Counted from the first letter of the stretch, positions 18,080-27,411 are shown. The stretch is DNA of 64,000 bases from Lewinellaceae bacterium (GCA_020636215.1 JACJYG010000007.1:663447-727446); one strand, 5' to 3'. The notes: a model not told the origin generated them from the sequence alone. A program made the numbers and translations.

Positions 18080-18199
18080 GACCTGGAGACGTACTGACCT
18101 ACTGACCTACTGACCTACTGACCTACTGACCTACTGACGTACTGACCTACTGACCTACTGACCTTCCGACCTTCTGACCTTCCGACCTTCTGACCTACT
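18080..18199. repeat. 8-bp tandem repeat (GACCTACT)n
   Basis: Fourteen units of 8 bp from 18088 to 18199, preceded by one degenerate unit (18080-18087). Most units are GACCTACT; two are GACGTACT and four are GACCTTCC or GACCTTCT. The array fills most of the gap between convergent genes and stops 6 bp from the stop codon of the minus-strand gene at 18206. A decayed copy of the same motif occurs at 48332-48362. Confidence 0.9.
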
Positions 18200-18205
18200 A
18201 CCCCC

Positions 18206-21200
18206 TCACTCCGATATACTCAGCAACAGAAAATCAAACTGATGCCGTCCGCCCTGCGGCAGGAAATCATCCCCCAATACATAGCTGTACCGAACACCGA
18301 AATCGACTTCCAGCAGGCGGAGGACGCGTACGTCAAGGGTTAACTCCAAACCAGTTGACTGCTGTATCCAGGTGTTCGTAAAGGGCGAATCAGCCTTTAG
18401 CCAGGCGTGGTCATAAAACACATTGGCCTTTACCCTTTTCAGGAAGGCCAGGCTGCTGAATGCCCAGTCGGGGTAGAAAAGGGGCAGGCGATAGTTCAGG
18501 CCCAGTTTGAATATCTCGTCTCCAAATACCCGATCGTATCCGCGTGGATAGACGAACAGATTGGAAAAGCGGTAATTGTCCAGCACATCCTGCCGCTGAT
18601 ATAGCGTATTTACTACAAAACTATGATTACGGCTCAGTCCAGGCAGAAAAAGGTCGGCCCGGCCCAGCAATACATCACTCTGGAAGGCCTCATTGCCAAA
18701 AGTACTACGGTAATTCAGATCCAGGTTCAGCCCCAGCCTGGGGTTGAGGTGCTGCAGGGCCGTTCGGCGGAAACTCCGGAACACCAGCCGCAGGCCTGCT
18801 GCGTTCAGGCTGGAATTTTGCAGGGGTTCCCGAAACAGGTAATCCAGTTCGTCCAGCCTGCCTGCCCTGATGATGAGCGTATCCCTGGAATTCTCCGGGT
18901 TGTCAAAGTTGCCGTCTACGTTCAGGCCGATGCGTTGGTAATCCGCCCTTAGCGTGAGGCTGTTGAAGAAATTACCTCTGGTTAAATTCAAAGGAAGTGC
19001 CAGTCCGCCGGAAATCCGGCTTTCCCGCCATTGCTCTGCATAGGCATTCGAGTAAATAGTGGTGTCATTTGCTGGTGCAAAATTGTAAAAAAACGCCGAC
19101 CGATTAGCGGCAAGGTAACTGGCATTGACGAAGGGATAGAGCTCGGCATAGGTGGCGCCTGCTGAAAATGTCCATTCGTCTTCATTGACATTGTAGAAAC
19201 CGCCGGCATCCATGGACAGGGTGCCGAATTTATTGTCGGACAAAATACGGGCCCCGTAAACCGGAGGGTCGAGATAAGGCAGCCAGCTGTGCGGGTTGAT
19301 GATCCCGCTCCATTTGTTGAATTTTTTAACCGGGAACACTTCCGTTCCCACCTTTCCTATAATGCTGCCGCCGTCCTGTTCCGCAAGCATTTCCGCATAA
19401 CGAAAACTGCCCGGGCTTTCGGGGCCGTAAGCCTGCCACAGGGCCTGATCGAGTTCTACTTCAACGACATTATACCCTCGGGGGTGAAATTCGCTGTAGG
19501 CCAGTTTCCGGCCGTCGGGAGAAACCGCTGGCTGGAAGGCGCCCAGGGGGTAATCGGTCAACTGAAAAAGGGCTTTGTCTTTCAGGCGTAGCGCAAAAAT
19601 ATTATTAATGCCCGTGAAGGCGCCGGAGAAGTAAATGGAGTCCCCTTTCGGGAAAGGGTGGCTGAGCTGTTGGCTGCAGGGCGGGGTTAGTATTTCCATG
19701 TCGCCAGTTTCCCAATGGATCATCTGCAGGGCATTGGTTTCGCCCTTTTGGGCCACTACGACAAGGTTTTGGCCGTCTTCCGTCCAGCGGGGGAATTCGT
19801 AAAAGTAATTGTCCGGGTTGGGCAGTTTCCGGACAAGTGCCCCGCTTTCCGCATCCAGGATTACCAGACGGTACTGCATGTTTTCGGCAGCTTCAACGGC
19901 AACGATCCATTGCCCATTGGCCGATAAGGCCGGGGAGAAATACTTGGTGCGGGCCGTCAGCTTTTGCTTCCGCTTAGAAGCAATGTCATAAGTGCGGATG
20001 ACCGAGAAGTTCTTATTCCGCCAGCGCGGGTCATAACCGGCCTCCGCCCAGCAGATTCTTCCGTTGGCCAGCGAAAGGGTGGTGTTCAAAGGATCGGCGG
20101 GAATAATCCCGGGTTCGGTGAGTTTTTCCTCTTGGCCTTCTGGGCCGATTTGGATGTAAACCGGTATCTGATCGAAGCTGCTTTTGGCTACCACCAGCGT
20201 TTCTTCGTCGAGATACTGCGGGTTGCTGTAATGAGTGACCGTCTTCTTGGGCCGGGTATTGAGCTGTATTCCCGGAGACGTGGCCCTTTGCTTTTCCCCG
20301 GGCTTCCATTCTCCTTGCAGATCTGCAATCGTGTTCAGGTACAATTCCCGGGTATTGAGCCCTGTCCGCTTTTTTAGGCTTCGGCTGAAGGGGTAAAAGA
20401 GCCCCCGGTAGCGGGTGGCGTCGTCAATGACGCCGGCCCATACGCCCTTTCCGTATTCTTTTCGGGCGTAGGCCGCCATGTAATAGCCGAGTGCATACCA
20501 GTCGGGAACAAAATCTTTGAAAGAACCGGCAGCTGCCTTTTCGTAGGAATAGGTAAGATCATGCAGGATCAGGGAGCGGTATTCCATATCAAAGGCCGGT
20601 AGGCGGCCGCGGCCGGAAGCAGAGAGGGCTGTCTCCGTTGCAGTGGCGTCTCCTTCTAAGTACCACCGGGGCAGCGCCAGGCCGAACATGCCGCCCCAGC
20701 CCCAGGAGCCGAATGTGGATTTCACCAATTTCGTCAATCCATTTTTTGAATTTCCAAACTGCTGCACATGCCGGTATTCATGGATGGTTAACAGGTCCAG
20801 CCAATCGGTAGGGCAATTGAACTGCGGCGGCGTCATATTGAATTCCGAGCGGAATGGGCCGACGGTGACAAAGCCGTTGGGGGTCAGCGTCTGGTTTTGC
20901 AGCAGGATCGTCACCTTTTGCCGGCCTTCGCCAATGGATTCGGTGTGATTGTCCCAAAGGTAGTGCACGATGTTGGCCACCCGTTGCCCGGCCGGTTCGA
21001 GCCCCTCCGGAAAGATGACCTGTACCCGATCGGTGTGGATCTGTTTCCATTTCAGCGATAATGGGTTGGCGCCGATGGGGTTGGCGGGGATCTGGGCGGG
21101 CAGCAGGAGGGGGAAGCATAACAGGAGGAAGGCCAGGAGCCTTGCCTTTGCGGGGGAGGTTATAGGGTTATATGGCCATATGGTTGTATTGTTATGTTGT

Positions 21201-21253
21201 TGGTGATTTGCTCGCTTGAGGGTACACATAAAGGGGGGATAGGGCTTACTCAT
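18206..21253 (-). CDS. MA-clan metalloprotease / TolB-like propeller / beta-barrel protein
   Basis: A 1015-residue exported protein. The N-terminal hydrophobic segment ARLLAFLLLCFPLLLPAQ (near 37-54) is a signal peptide behind an unusually long basic leader. A gluzincin-like domain follows with HEYRH at about 158-162 and WYLEGDATATE with the probable third zinc ligand near Glu200. Residues about 330-640 contain repeated beta-propeller blades of TolB/DPP type (SPDGRKLAYSEF). The remaining 350 residues alternate short strands and turns and end in FDFLLLSISE, like an outer-membrane beta-barrel. The start at 21253 overlaps the upstream stop as ATGA, so translation is probably coupled; ATG 21274 and ATG 21229 are alternatives. 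A surface-anchored protease is inferred. Confidence 0.72.
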   Translation of the reverse strand: MSKPYPPFMCTLKRANHQQHNNTTIWPYNPITSPAKARLLAFLLLCFPLLLPAQIPANPIGANPLSLKWKQIHTDRVQVIFPEGLEPAGQRVANIVHYLWDNHTESIGEGRQKVTILLQNQTLTPNGFVTVGPFRSEFNMTPPQFNCPTDWLDLLTIHEYRHVQQFGNSKNGLTKLVKSTFGSWGWGGMFGLALPRWYLEGDATATETALSASGRGRLPAFDMEYRSLILHDLTYSYEKAAAGSFKDFVPDWYALGYYMAAYARKEYGKGVWAGVIDDATRYRGLFYPFSRSLKKRTGLNTRELYLNTIADLQGEWKPGEKQRATSPGIQLNTRPKKTVTHYSNPQYLDEETLVVAKSSFDQIPVYIQIGPEGQEEKLTEPGIIPADPLNTTLSLANGRICWAEAGYDPRWRNKNFSVIRTYDIASKRKQKLTARTKYFSPALSANGQWIVAVEAAENMQYRLVILDAESGALVRKLPNPDNYFYEFPRWTEDGQNLVVVAQKGETNALQMIHWETGDMEILTPPCSQQLSHPFPKGDSIYFSGAFTGINNIFALRLKDKALFQLTDYPLGAFQPAVSPDGRKLAYSEFHPRGYNVVEVELDQALWQAYGPESPGSFRYAEMLAEQDGGSIIGKVGTEVFPVKKFNKWSGIINPHSWLPYLDPPVYGARILSDNKFGTLSMDAGGFYNVNEDEWTFSAGATYAELYPFVNASYLAANRSAFFYNFAPANDTTIYSNAYAEQWRESRISGGLALPLNLTRGNFFNSLTLRADYQRIGLNVDGNFDNPENSRDTLIIRAGRLDELDYLFREPLQNSSLNAAGLRLVFRSFRRTALQHLNPRLGLNLDLNYRSTFGNEAFQSDVLLGRADLFLPGLSRNHSFVVNTLYQRQDVLDNYRFSNLFVYPRGYDRVFGDEIFKLGLNYRLPLFYPDWAFSSLAFLKRVKANVFYDHAWLKADSPFTNTWIQQSTGLELTLDVRVLRLLEVDFGVRYSYVLGDDFLPQGGRHQFDFLLLSISE

Positions 21254-21894
21254 TTCCTGGGGGCTTCCGCCCATATTTCTTCTCGTGTTTTTGGATGTAT
21301 TCTTTCTTTCAGAGGGGCAATTCCCAGCCAGCCTTCCGGGTTGGAGAATGTTTCATACCATACTTCCGGTAGGTAATCGTAGCCGTCGCTGCCTGTTTTG
21401 AGCTGATAGGCTTTCCTTGCCAGGCTTAGAAGAGGTTCAAAGGTATATTCTTTGGGCATCTCGCTGGGGTTTTGCAATACCTGCTCATAGAACTCCCGGC
21501 CATTGGCGACAACACAGCAGCGGGCGTACAGAAAGCTGTCTACGGAGAAATGGCGCTTTCCTTCTTTGAGGTAGCGATTGGAGCCCAGTTGCTCAGCAAA
21601 GCGCTGGCCGTCCAGGGCATATAACTTGGCGGCGAGGATGTCATCGAAGGTGGAAATGTCAATTTCGGAAAACTGGCTAAGGGCCTGAACCGCGGGCCGG
21701 AGAATATCTTCACTTTTTTCTTTGTTCCAGTCCAGCAGGCTGATTATAGCCCAGAATTGATCTTCATTCATCGTTTTTTCACCTTGGCTTTCCTCAGCTT
21801 CAATGTGCAGAATCGCATTTGGGTATTTTTCCCGCAGACCCCGGATGAATGCTTCATCTGCGGCTTTCAGTGGTATTTTCAGTATGGTTGTCAT
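21250..21894 (-). CDS. DUF4240 domain protein with N-terminal extension
   Basis: A 214-residue soluble protein without signal peptide. From residue 42 (MNEDQFWAIISLLDW) it resembles DUF4240, a domain of unknown function with conserved Trp and acidic residues (FWAII, DDILAAKLYALDG, FLYARCCVVANG, YDYLPEVWYET). The first 40 residues (MTTILKIPLKAADEAFIRGL onward) form a separate small module similar in style to antitoxin-like N-termini; this may be a fusion. Its stop codon overlaps the start of the large metalloprotease gene by 4 bp, which argues for one operon. Function unknown. Confidence 0.72.
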   Translation of the reverse strand: MTTILKIPLKAADEAFIRGLREKYPNAILHIEAEESQGEKTMNEDQFWAIISLLDWNKEKSEDILRPAVQALSQFSEIDISTFDDILAAKLYALDGQRFAEQLGSNRYLKEGKRHFSVDSFLYARCCVVANGREFYEQVLQNPSEMPKEYTFEPLLSLARKAYQLKTGSDGYDYLPEVWYETFSNPEGWLGIAPLKERIHPKTREEIWAEAPRK

Positions 21895-22022
21895 AACTGA
21901 AACAAGTTAACTTGTTTTGGTGAGTTGAACAAGGCGGTTGCAGTAAAATGTCAATAGCATCCCAGGTGAAGGGGCACAATTGGCATCCATTCCCTATCTT
22001 TCCAGGCATAACCGAAACAACA

Positions 22023-23657
22023 ATGGCTGCTAACCTCCAATCCCTGATCCCTTTCCTCTTTGCGCTGGCTCTGCTTGGCCAGGATGCGAAAGCACAGGCA
22101 ACCTACCCGGAACTGACCACCCTCTTCAAAGAATGGCGCGCCTTCGAGCACCCCCCGCTTCGGGAGGGCGCGCCGGATTACACCGCCGAAACCTTCGAAA
22201 AGCGCTGGCCCGAATTTACAAAGCTCGAGGCCCGGCTGCTGGCCCTCGATACGGCCGGCTGGACGGTGGCGCAGCGGGTGGACTGGCAGATCGTCCGGGC
22301 GGAGATGAACGGCTACGACTTCAATCAGCGCGTACTGCAGCCCTGGGCGCGCGACCCGGCTTTTTACAAATCCCTCTGGACGGAACGCTCCGATGTGCCG
22401 GCGCACGAAGGGCCCACACACCACAGGACGACAGAGATCTGGACATACGCCTTTCCCTTGAGCCCAATGGAAAGGGAACGGCTGCTGGCTGACCTTCGGG
22501 TCATCCCTCCCCTCAATGCACAGGCCAGGCGCAACCTTACCGGCAATGCCCGGGACCTCTGGGTCGCCGGCATCCGCGACATCCGGGCGCAAAGCGCAGA
22601 TCTGAAGGATATCCTGGGGCAGGCTGGGGTTAAAGACGATCCCGGCTTAGTTGCCGCCATTCAGGCCGCCATTACCTCCACCGATGAGCTGGCTGCCTGG
22701 CTGGAGGCGGAAGCCAAAACCAAGACGGGCCCTTCCGGTATCGGAAAGGAAAATTATACCTGGTATCAGCAGAACGTGCATCTGGCGCCCTTGACGTGGG
22801 ACGACGAAGTGATGCTCCTGAAGCGGGAACTGGCCCGCGCCTGGTCCGCCCTGAAGCTGGAGGAGCACCGCAACCGCAAGCTGCCCGAACTGGTGGCCGC
22901 CGATTCCCCGGAAGTCTACGCCGCGCTGGCGGAGCGATCGGCTCAGAGCCTGATGAACTTTCTGGAGCAGGATGAGCTGGTAAGCGTCAAAGACTATTTC
23001 GAACCGGCCCTGCGGGAGCACCTGGGGCAGTTCGTGCCCGAGGATCGGCGCCATTTCTTCTGGATCACCGCCCATTATGACCCCCGGCCGCTCTATTCAC
23101 ACTTTTACCACTGGTTCGAACTGGCGCGCATGGACAACGAGCCGCACCCGAGTGAGATCCGCCGCGGGCCCTTGCTGTACAATATCTTCGATTCCCGCAA
23201 CGAAGGCCTAGCCACCGCCGTGGAGGAGATGTTCATGCAGGCCGGCCTGTACGACGACGATCCCCGGGTGCGCGAGATCGTCTACATCCTCATCGCCCAG
23301 CGCGCCGCACGGGGGCTGGGCTCGCTCTACGCTCACGCCAATGAGATGACGATGACGGAAGCTGGCGGCATCCACTCGGAATACACGCCCCGCGGGTGGA
23401 TGAAGACGGAGAAGGATCTACTCATTTTTGAACAACACCTCTACCTGCGGCAGCCGGGCTACGGCACCAGCTACATTACGGGGAAGTACCTGGTGGAGCA
23501 GGCCCTGGCGGATTTTGCCCGGATCAAAGAAGCGAAAGGGGAGCCTTTCCGCATCCGGGACTTTTTGGACCAGTTGAATGCCATGGGCAATATTCCAGTT
23601 TCGCTGGGGCGATGGGAGATGACGGGGATGGGGGGGAGAGATCAGGGAGATTGGTAA
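22023..23657 (+). CDS. DUF885 family exported protein lacking the HExxPGH motif
   Basis: A 544-residue exported protein. The signal peptide (LIPFLFALALLGQDAKAQA) supports ATG 22023 over ATG 21948. The C-terminal third matches the DUF885 pattern: an EG.A..EE segment (NEGLATAVEEMFMQAGLYDD, near 392), QPGYGTSYITGK, and IRDFLDQLNAMGNIPVSLG at the end. In this family a zinc-binding HExxPGH motif usually lies 20-30 residues before EG.A; here that place reads ARMDNEPHPSEIRR and no HExxH occurs anywhere. The protein may be a non-catalytic relative or use a different site. It is divergent from the DUF4240 gene and ends in an intergenic stretch with no gene. Confidence 0.75.
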   Translation: MAANLQSLIPFLFALALLGQDAKAQATYPELTTLFKEWRAFEHPPLREGAPDYTAETFEKRWPEFTKLEARLLALDTAGWTVAQRVDWQIVRAEMNGYDFNQRVLQPWARDPAFYKSLWTERSDVPAHEGPTHHRTTEIWTYAFPLSPMERERLLADLRVIPPLNAQARRNLTGNARDLWVAGIRDIRAQSADLKDILGQAGVKDDPGLVAAIQAAITSTDELAAWLEAEAKTKTGPSGIGKENYTWYQQNVHLAPLTWDDEVMLLKRELARAWSALKLEEHRNRKLPELVAADSPEVYAALAERSAQSLMNFLEQDELVSVKDYFEPALREHLGQFVPEDRRHFFWITAHYDPRPLYSHFYHWFELARMDNEPHPSEIRRGPLLYNIFDSRNEGLATAVEEMFMQAGLYDDDPRVREIVYILIAQRAARGLGSLYAHANEMTMTEAGGIHSEYTPRGWMKTEKDLLIFEQHLYLRQPGYGTSYITGKYLVEQALADFARIKEAKGEPFRIRDFLDQLNAMGNIPVSLGRWEMTGMGGRDQGDW

Positions 23658-23993
23658 ATGAGTCCGCTTTTCCAATATGCTGTAAAAAAGAAAAAAATAA
23701 GATATTACCAGGACGATAACTTTAAAATTCAAGTTGCGATCAAGAACTCTCGGCTTTTGTTTGCTCCAGCCCTGAAGGGGCCAAAGGCTGAAAATGCTTG
23801 ATCTCTTTTCAGGGCCGGGGCAAAATCAAGCGTTTTTGGCCTTCTGGGTTTGTTCATCGCAACTTAAATTATTAAGTTTGAACAGTATCCCTTCCCCGCA
23901 GGTTATTCTTGTTAGTTGTCTGCAGACAGTTATTTGTTCTCTCTTTTTCAAACGGGAAACTAATAATGGGCAACAACCAACAACTAACAACAA
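23658..23993. other. Non-coding gap before the YyaL-like gene
   Basis: These 336 bp hold no gene with supporting features. An inverted 10-mer, TTGTTAGTTG (23909-23918) and CAACTAACAA (23981-23990), brackets the last 80 bp before the ATG at 23994 and could form a hairpin covering the start region. No terminator with a T run was found. Confidence 0.35.
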
Positions 23994-26054
23994 ATGAACC
24001 ATCTCCAATACGAAACCAGCCCTTACCTCCTTCAACACGCCCATAACCCGGTGGATTGGCACGCCTGGAAGCCGGAAGCTTTCGAGCGAGCGAAGGCCGA
24101 GGACAAACCCATACTCGTCAGTATTGGCTACAGCACCTGCCACTGGTGCCACGTTATGGAACGGGAGAGTTTCGAAAACGAACAAGTGGCGGCGTTCATG
24201 AACGAACACTTTATTAATATTAAGGTGGACAGAGAGGAGCGCCCCGATGTGGATCAGATCTATATGGAGGCTTGCCAGGCGATCAGTGGCTCGGGGGGCT
24301 GGCCGCTCAACTGCTTCCTGACGCCCGATGGGCGCCCTTTTTTCGCCGGCACCTACTATCCACCTCGTCCGGCCCATAACCGCCCGTCCTGGATGCAATT
24401 GCTTGACAATATCAGCGGAGCATTCCGTACCCGCCGCCAGGAGGTGGAACAGCAAGCTCAGCAGTTGACGGAAACCATCCGCAATGCCGATAATCTATTT
24501 GTCAAACCTGATTGGGCGAATGTTCCGGCGGAGGAAGCTTTCTCCAAAGTTTTGATAACTAATATTTTTTCTGCGCTGCAGCAGCAATTCGATACCCGTT
24601 ATGGTGGGTTCGGCGGCGCTCCCAAATTCCCGGGTACGATGGGGTTGCGTTTCCTGCTGGAATACCATCATCTTACCCACAATTCTGTGGCGCTGAACCA
24701 TGTGGAGTTTTCTCTCCAGAAGATGATCATGGGAGGCATTTACGATCAGATCGGCGGCGGCTTTGCCCGTTATGCAACCGACCGGGAATGGCTGGTGCCC
24801 CACTTTGAAAAAATGTTGTACGATAATGCGCTGTTGGTAAGCCTGCTGGCAGATACCTACCGGCTTACGCGCAACCCGCTTTATAAGGAAACCATTGAGC
24901 AAACCCTGGATTTTGTGTCCCGCGAAATGAGCAGTCCTGAAGGTGGCTTTTACGCTGCCCTGGACGCCGATTCGGAAGGGGTCGAGGGAAAGTTCTATGT
25001 CTGGAATAAAAAAGAAATTGAGGCGGAGCTCAAAGAAGAAGCCCCATTTTTTAATGCTTATTATGGCGTAACGGATGAAGGCAACTGGGAAGGTGTGAAC
25101 ATTCTGCACCGCCGGCAAAACCTGGAAGATTTTGCGAGGGAGCAGGGAGTAGGGGAGGAGCAGGCCAGGCAGCGACTTGCTGTTGCCGGTGAACGGCTCA
25201 TGTCGCTTCGCGCCCGGCGAATCCGGCCAGGCCTGGATGATAAATCCCTCCTGGGATGGAACGCGCTAATGGCCACGGCCTATGCCAAAGCCTACGCCGC
25301 TCTGGGCAAGCCTGCCTACCGTGAGGCAGCCGAACGCAACCTGGCTTTCCTGCTCGAAAAGATGAAGCAGGGATCAGGGCAGGCCCTGTTCCACACCTAT
25401 AAAGAGGGTAAAGCCCAATACGATGCTTTTCTCGACGATTACGCCCTGCTGATCGAAGCCTTGATTGAAACCTATCAGGTGAATTTTGACCGGTACTTTC
25501 TGGAGCAGGCCGGCGACTACACAGATCACGTAATTGAGCATTATCTTGATCCGGAAACGAAATTGTTTTATTTTACCACAGCTGGACAGCAAGACCTTCC
25601 TCTGAGGCGCAAAGATCTTTACGATTCGGCCCTGCCTTCCGGTAATTCCACGATGGTGCATAATCTGCATCGCCTGGGTATCCTGCTTGGCCGGCGGGAT
25701 TTCAGTGAATTGGCAATAGAAATGCTTCGTGGGGTCCGGTCGGCGGTAGAACGTTATCCTTCTTCCTTTGCCCGCTGGGCGCGGGCGATGCTTTATCAGG
25801 CCTACCCATATTATGAGGTGGCCGTCGTAGGGCAGAATGCCGGGGCCAAAGCCAAGGGAATAACCGCCGCTTTTGTGCCCAATATGGTAATCATGTCAGG
25901 TGAGGAATCAAATGAAGGCTTTCCCCTGCTCGCCGGAAAAGGTGGTGTAGGCGACACAAATATTTATATCTGCAAAGAATATGCCTGCCAAGCCCCCGTT
26001 AAAACGGTGGAGGAAGCGCTGGCAATGATGAATATTTCGAGTAGTACCCTTTGA
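23994..26054 (+). CDS. YyaL/SSP411-like thioredoxin-domain protein (DUF255)
   Basis: A 686-residue cytoplasmic protein. The N-terminal 160 residues are a thioredoxin-like domain of the DUF255/Thioredox_DsbH type, with CHWCHVM as the CxxC site and NPVDWHAW, VDREERPDVDQIYM and GGWPLNCFLTPDG as family blocks. The rest is a six-hairpin (alpha/alpha)6 glycosidase-like domain (KFPGTMGLRFLLEY, GGFARYATDREWLVPHFEKMLYDNALL, DADSEG). The length matches the family. Biochemical function is unproven; members are called N-acylglucosamine 2-epimerase-like or spermatogenesis-associated 20 homologues. It starts the stretch leading into the porP-gld cluster, but membership of that operon is unlikely. Confidence 0.93.
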   Translation: MNHLQYETSPYLLQHAHNPVDWHAWKPEAFERAKAEDKPILVSIGYSTCHWCHVMERESFENEQVAAFMNEHFINIKVDREERPDVDQIYMEACQAISGSGGWPLNCFLTPDGRPFFAGTYYPPRPAHNRPSWMQLLDNISGAFRTRRQEVEQQAQQLTETIRNADNLFVKPDWANVPAEEAFSKVLITNIFSALQQQFDTRYGGFGGAPKFPGTMGLRFLLEYHHLTHNSVALNHVEFSLQKMIMGGIYDQIGGGFARYATDREWLVPHFEKMLYDNALLVSLLADTYRLTRNPLYKETIEQTLDFVSREMSSPEGGFYAALDADSEGVEGKFYVWNKKEIEAELKEEAPFFNAYYGVTDEGNWEGVNILHRRQNLEDFAREQGVGEEQARQRLAVAGERLMSLRARRIRPGLDDKSLLGWNALMATAYAKAYAALGKPAYREAAERNLAFLLEKMKQGSGQALFHTYKEGKAQYDAFLDDYALLIEALIETYQVNFDRYFLEQAGDYTDHVIEHYLDPETKLFYFTTAGQQDLPLRRKDLYDSALPSGNSTMVHNLHRLGILLGRRDFSELAIEMLRGVRSAVERYPSSFARWARAMLYQAYPYYEVAVVGQNAGAKAKGITAAFVPNMVIMSGEESNEGFPLLAGKGGVGDTNIYICKEYACQAPVKTVEEALAMMNISSSTL

Positions 26055-26070
26055 AAAAACAGTGTGTTAT

Positions 26071-27039
26071 ATGAGGCGATTTTTTACACTGATTGCGCTT
26101 ACGACGTCCCTGTCTATGGGGTTTGGGCAGCAGCCTGCCCAGTACAGCCTGTTCATGATGAACAAGCTCAACTGGAATCCCGGCTATGCCGGCTTGGATC
26201 ATTCACTAAGCATTACCGGCATCTACCGGGCACAATGGGATCAATTGGAGGGAAATCCTATTACCCAGAATATTAATGTCCATATGCCCTTGTATATCTT
26301 CAGCAGCGGCATTGGTATCAATCTGGAAAATGATGAACTGGGGGCGGAGCGGCGTACTTCCGGATCTATCGCCTATAATTACCAACTTCCCGTAGGTAAA
26401 AAGGCGCTACTTTCTCTGGGTTTGAACGCGGGTATCGCCCAACGAACCCTGGATGGCGCCAAATTGCGTACTCCGGAAGGCAACTATACGGATGCAACGG
26501 TCATCTTCCACAATGATGACCTATTGCCTATTTCTATGGTTTCTGCTACTACACCTACCTTCGGGGCCGGTATTTATTACTACTCGGAGCACTTTGAAGC
26601 GGGCCTCGCCGTCCGCCACCTAAACGAACCAACCGTGAGCCTGGATGTCATCAGCCTGCAGTTGGCCCGTGCCTTTTTCTTTAATGCCAGCGCCCATTTC
26701 GACCTGAGCCAGAGCCTTTCCCTGCACCCATCTCTGATGGTCCGGTCTGACTTAGCTCAGACCCAGACCGATATAGCGGCTATTTTCCAATATAACGACA
26801 ATATATTCGGAGGGGCATCGTTTAGAGGTTACAATAGCAATAGCATTGATGCGTTAGCTTTCATAGGAGGCTTCAAACTCAATGATAAGGTCACGGTGGC
26901 ATACGCTTACGACCTGACGCTTTCCCAACTCAACCAGGTGAGCAACGGCTCGCATGAACTGATGCTGAACTACAACCTGAACAAGCGGATCGGTACCGGC
27001 CGCCCCCCGAAGGTGATCTACAATCCGCGTACGTTGTAG
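26071..27039 (+). CDS. PorP/SprF family T9SS membrane protein
   Basis: A 322-residue outer-membrane protein. After a signal peptide (FFTLIALTTSLSMGFGQQ) comes the family N-terminus PAQYSLFMMNKLNWNPGYAGL and repeated beta-strand segments ending LMLNYNLNKRIG. The PorP/SprF family includes P. gingivalis PorP, which contacts PorE/K at the outer membrane, and Flavobacterium SprF, required for SprB export. Position directly before gldK matches the P. gingivalis porP-porK-porL-porM-porN order, so it is probably the core PorP rather than a cargo-specific SprF. ATG 26071 is used; the in-frame GTG at 26062 precedes the signal peptide. It is 16 bp after the YyaL-like gene. Confidence 0.9.
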   Translation: MRRFFTLIALTTSLSMGFGQQPAQYSLFMMNKLNWNPGYAGLDHSLSITGIYRAQWDQLEGNPITQNINVHMPLYIFSSGIGINLENDELGAERRTSGSIAYNYQLPVGKKALLSLGLNAGIAQRTLDGAKLRTPEGNYTDATVIFHNDDLLPISMVSATTPTFGAGIYYYSEHFEAGLAVRHLNEPTVSLDVISLQLARAFFFNASAHFDLSQSLSLHPSLMVRSDLAQTQTDIAAIFQYNDNIFGGASFRGYNSNSIDALAFIGGFKLNDKVTVAYAYDLTLSQLNQVSNGSHELMLNYNLNKRIGTGRPPKVIYNPRTL

Positions 27040-27380
27040 GTTAATTTGGAGCCAGGCTTGCCGATTACAAAAAATTCTGTATATCTTGCGCCCATCTGGA
27101 GGCGTACTTTGAAAAGAGGCCTATTCTAAAGGCCACAATTGCAAGGCCTTTTGCGTCTTGTTTTTGTGTAAGAAACGCCTCAGGCTGTATATTTTGCCCT
27201 TCATTTAAAATGGACTGGTGGCGTTCGTCTTTTCAGCTCCACCAGGCGAGAAGCCCTGATTTGTCAGTTTGGAAACGTGCCGGATCCCGGTAGGCAAATG
27301 TGTTAGCGGAAGCTTATTGCTCAAACGCAGTGCGTAGCTCCGACAAATGGTTGGCAGCTTACAAAAATGAAAAATTTATT
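27040..27380 (+). other. Structured non-coding region between porP-like gene and gldK promoter
   Basis: No ORF is supported here. GAGGCGT (27099-27105) can pair with ACGCCTC (27175-27181), enclosing smaller GGCC-rich hairpins. CTGGTGG (27215-27221) can pair with CCACCAG (27239-27245). A TATATCTTG box near 27079-27087 resembles a -7 element. The layout could be a small structured RNA, but I recognise no known family (not tmRNA, RNase P or SRP by eye). Confidence 0.35.
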
Positions 27381-27411
27381 TTTGATAAAATGGGCAAAGC
27401 GCCTATATTTA
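27381..27411 (+). promoter_or_regulatory. Promoter of gldK
   Basis: TTTG (27381-27384), exactly 19 bases, TATATTTA (27404-27411), one mismatch to the Bacteroidota -7 consensus. It lies 55 bp before the gldK ATG and within the rejected upstream ORF extension, which fixes the gldK start. Confidence 0.7.

Noticed and set aside
18080..18199. Possible CRISPR array
   Set aside because: Units are 8 bp and contiguous, with no spacers and no cas genes nearby; it is a microsatellite.
27040..27380. tmRNA, RNase P RNA or SRP RNA
   Set aside because: None of the conserved sequence blocks of these RNAs were found by eye.
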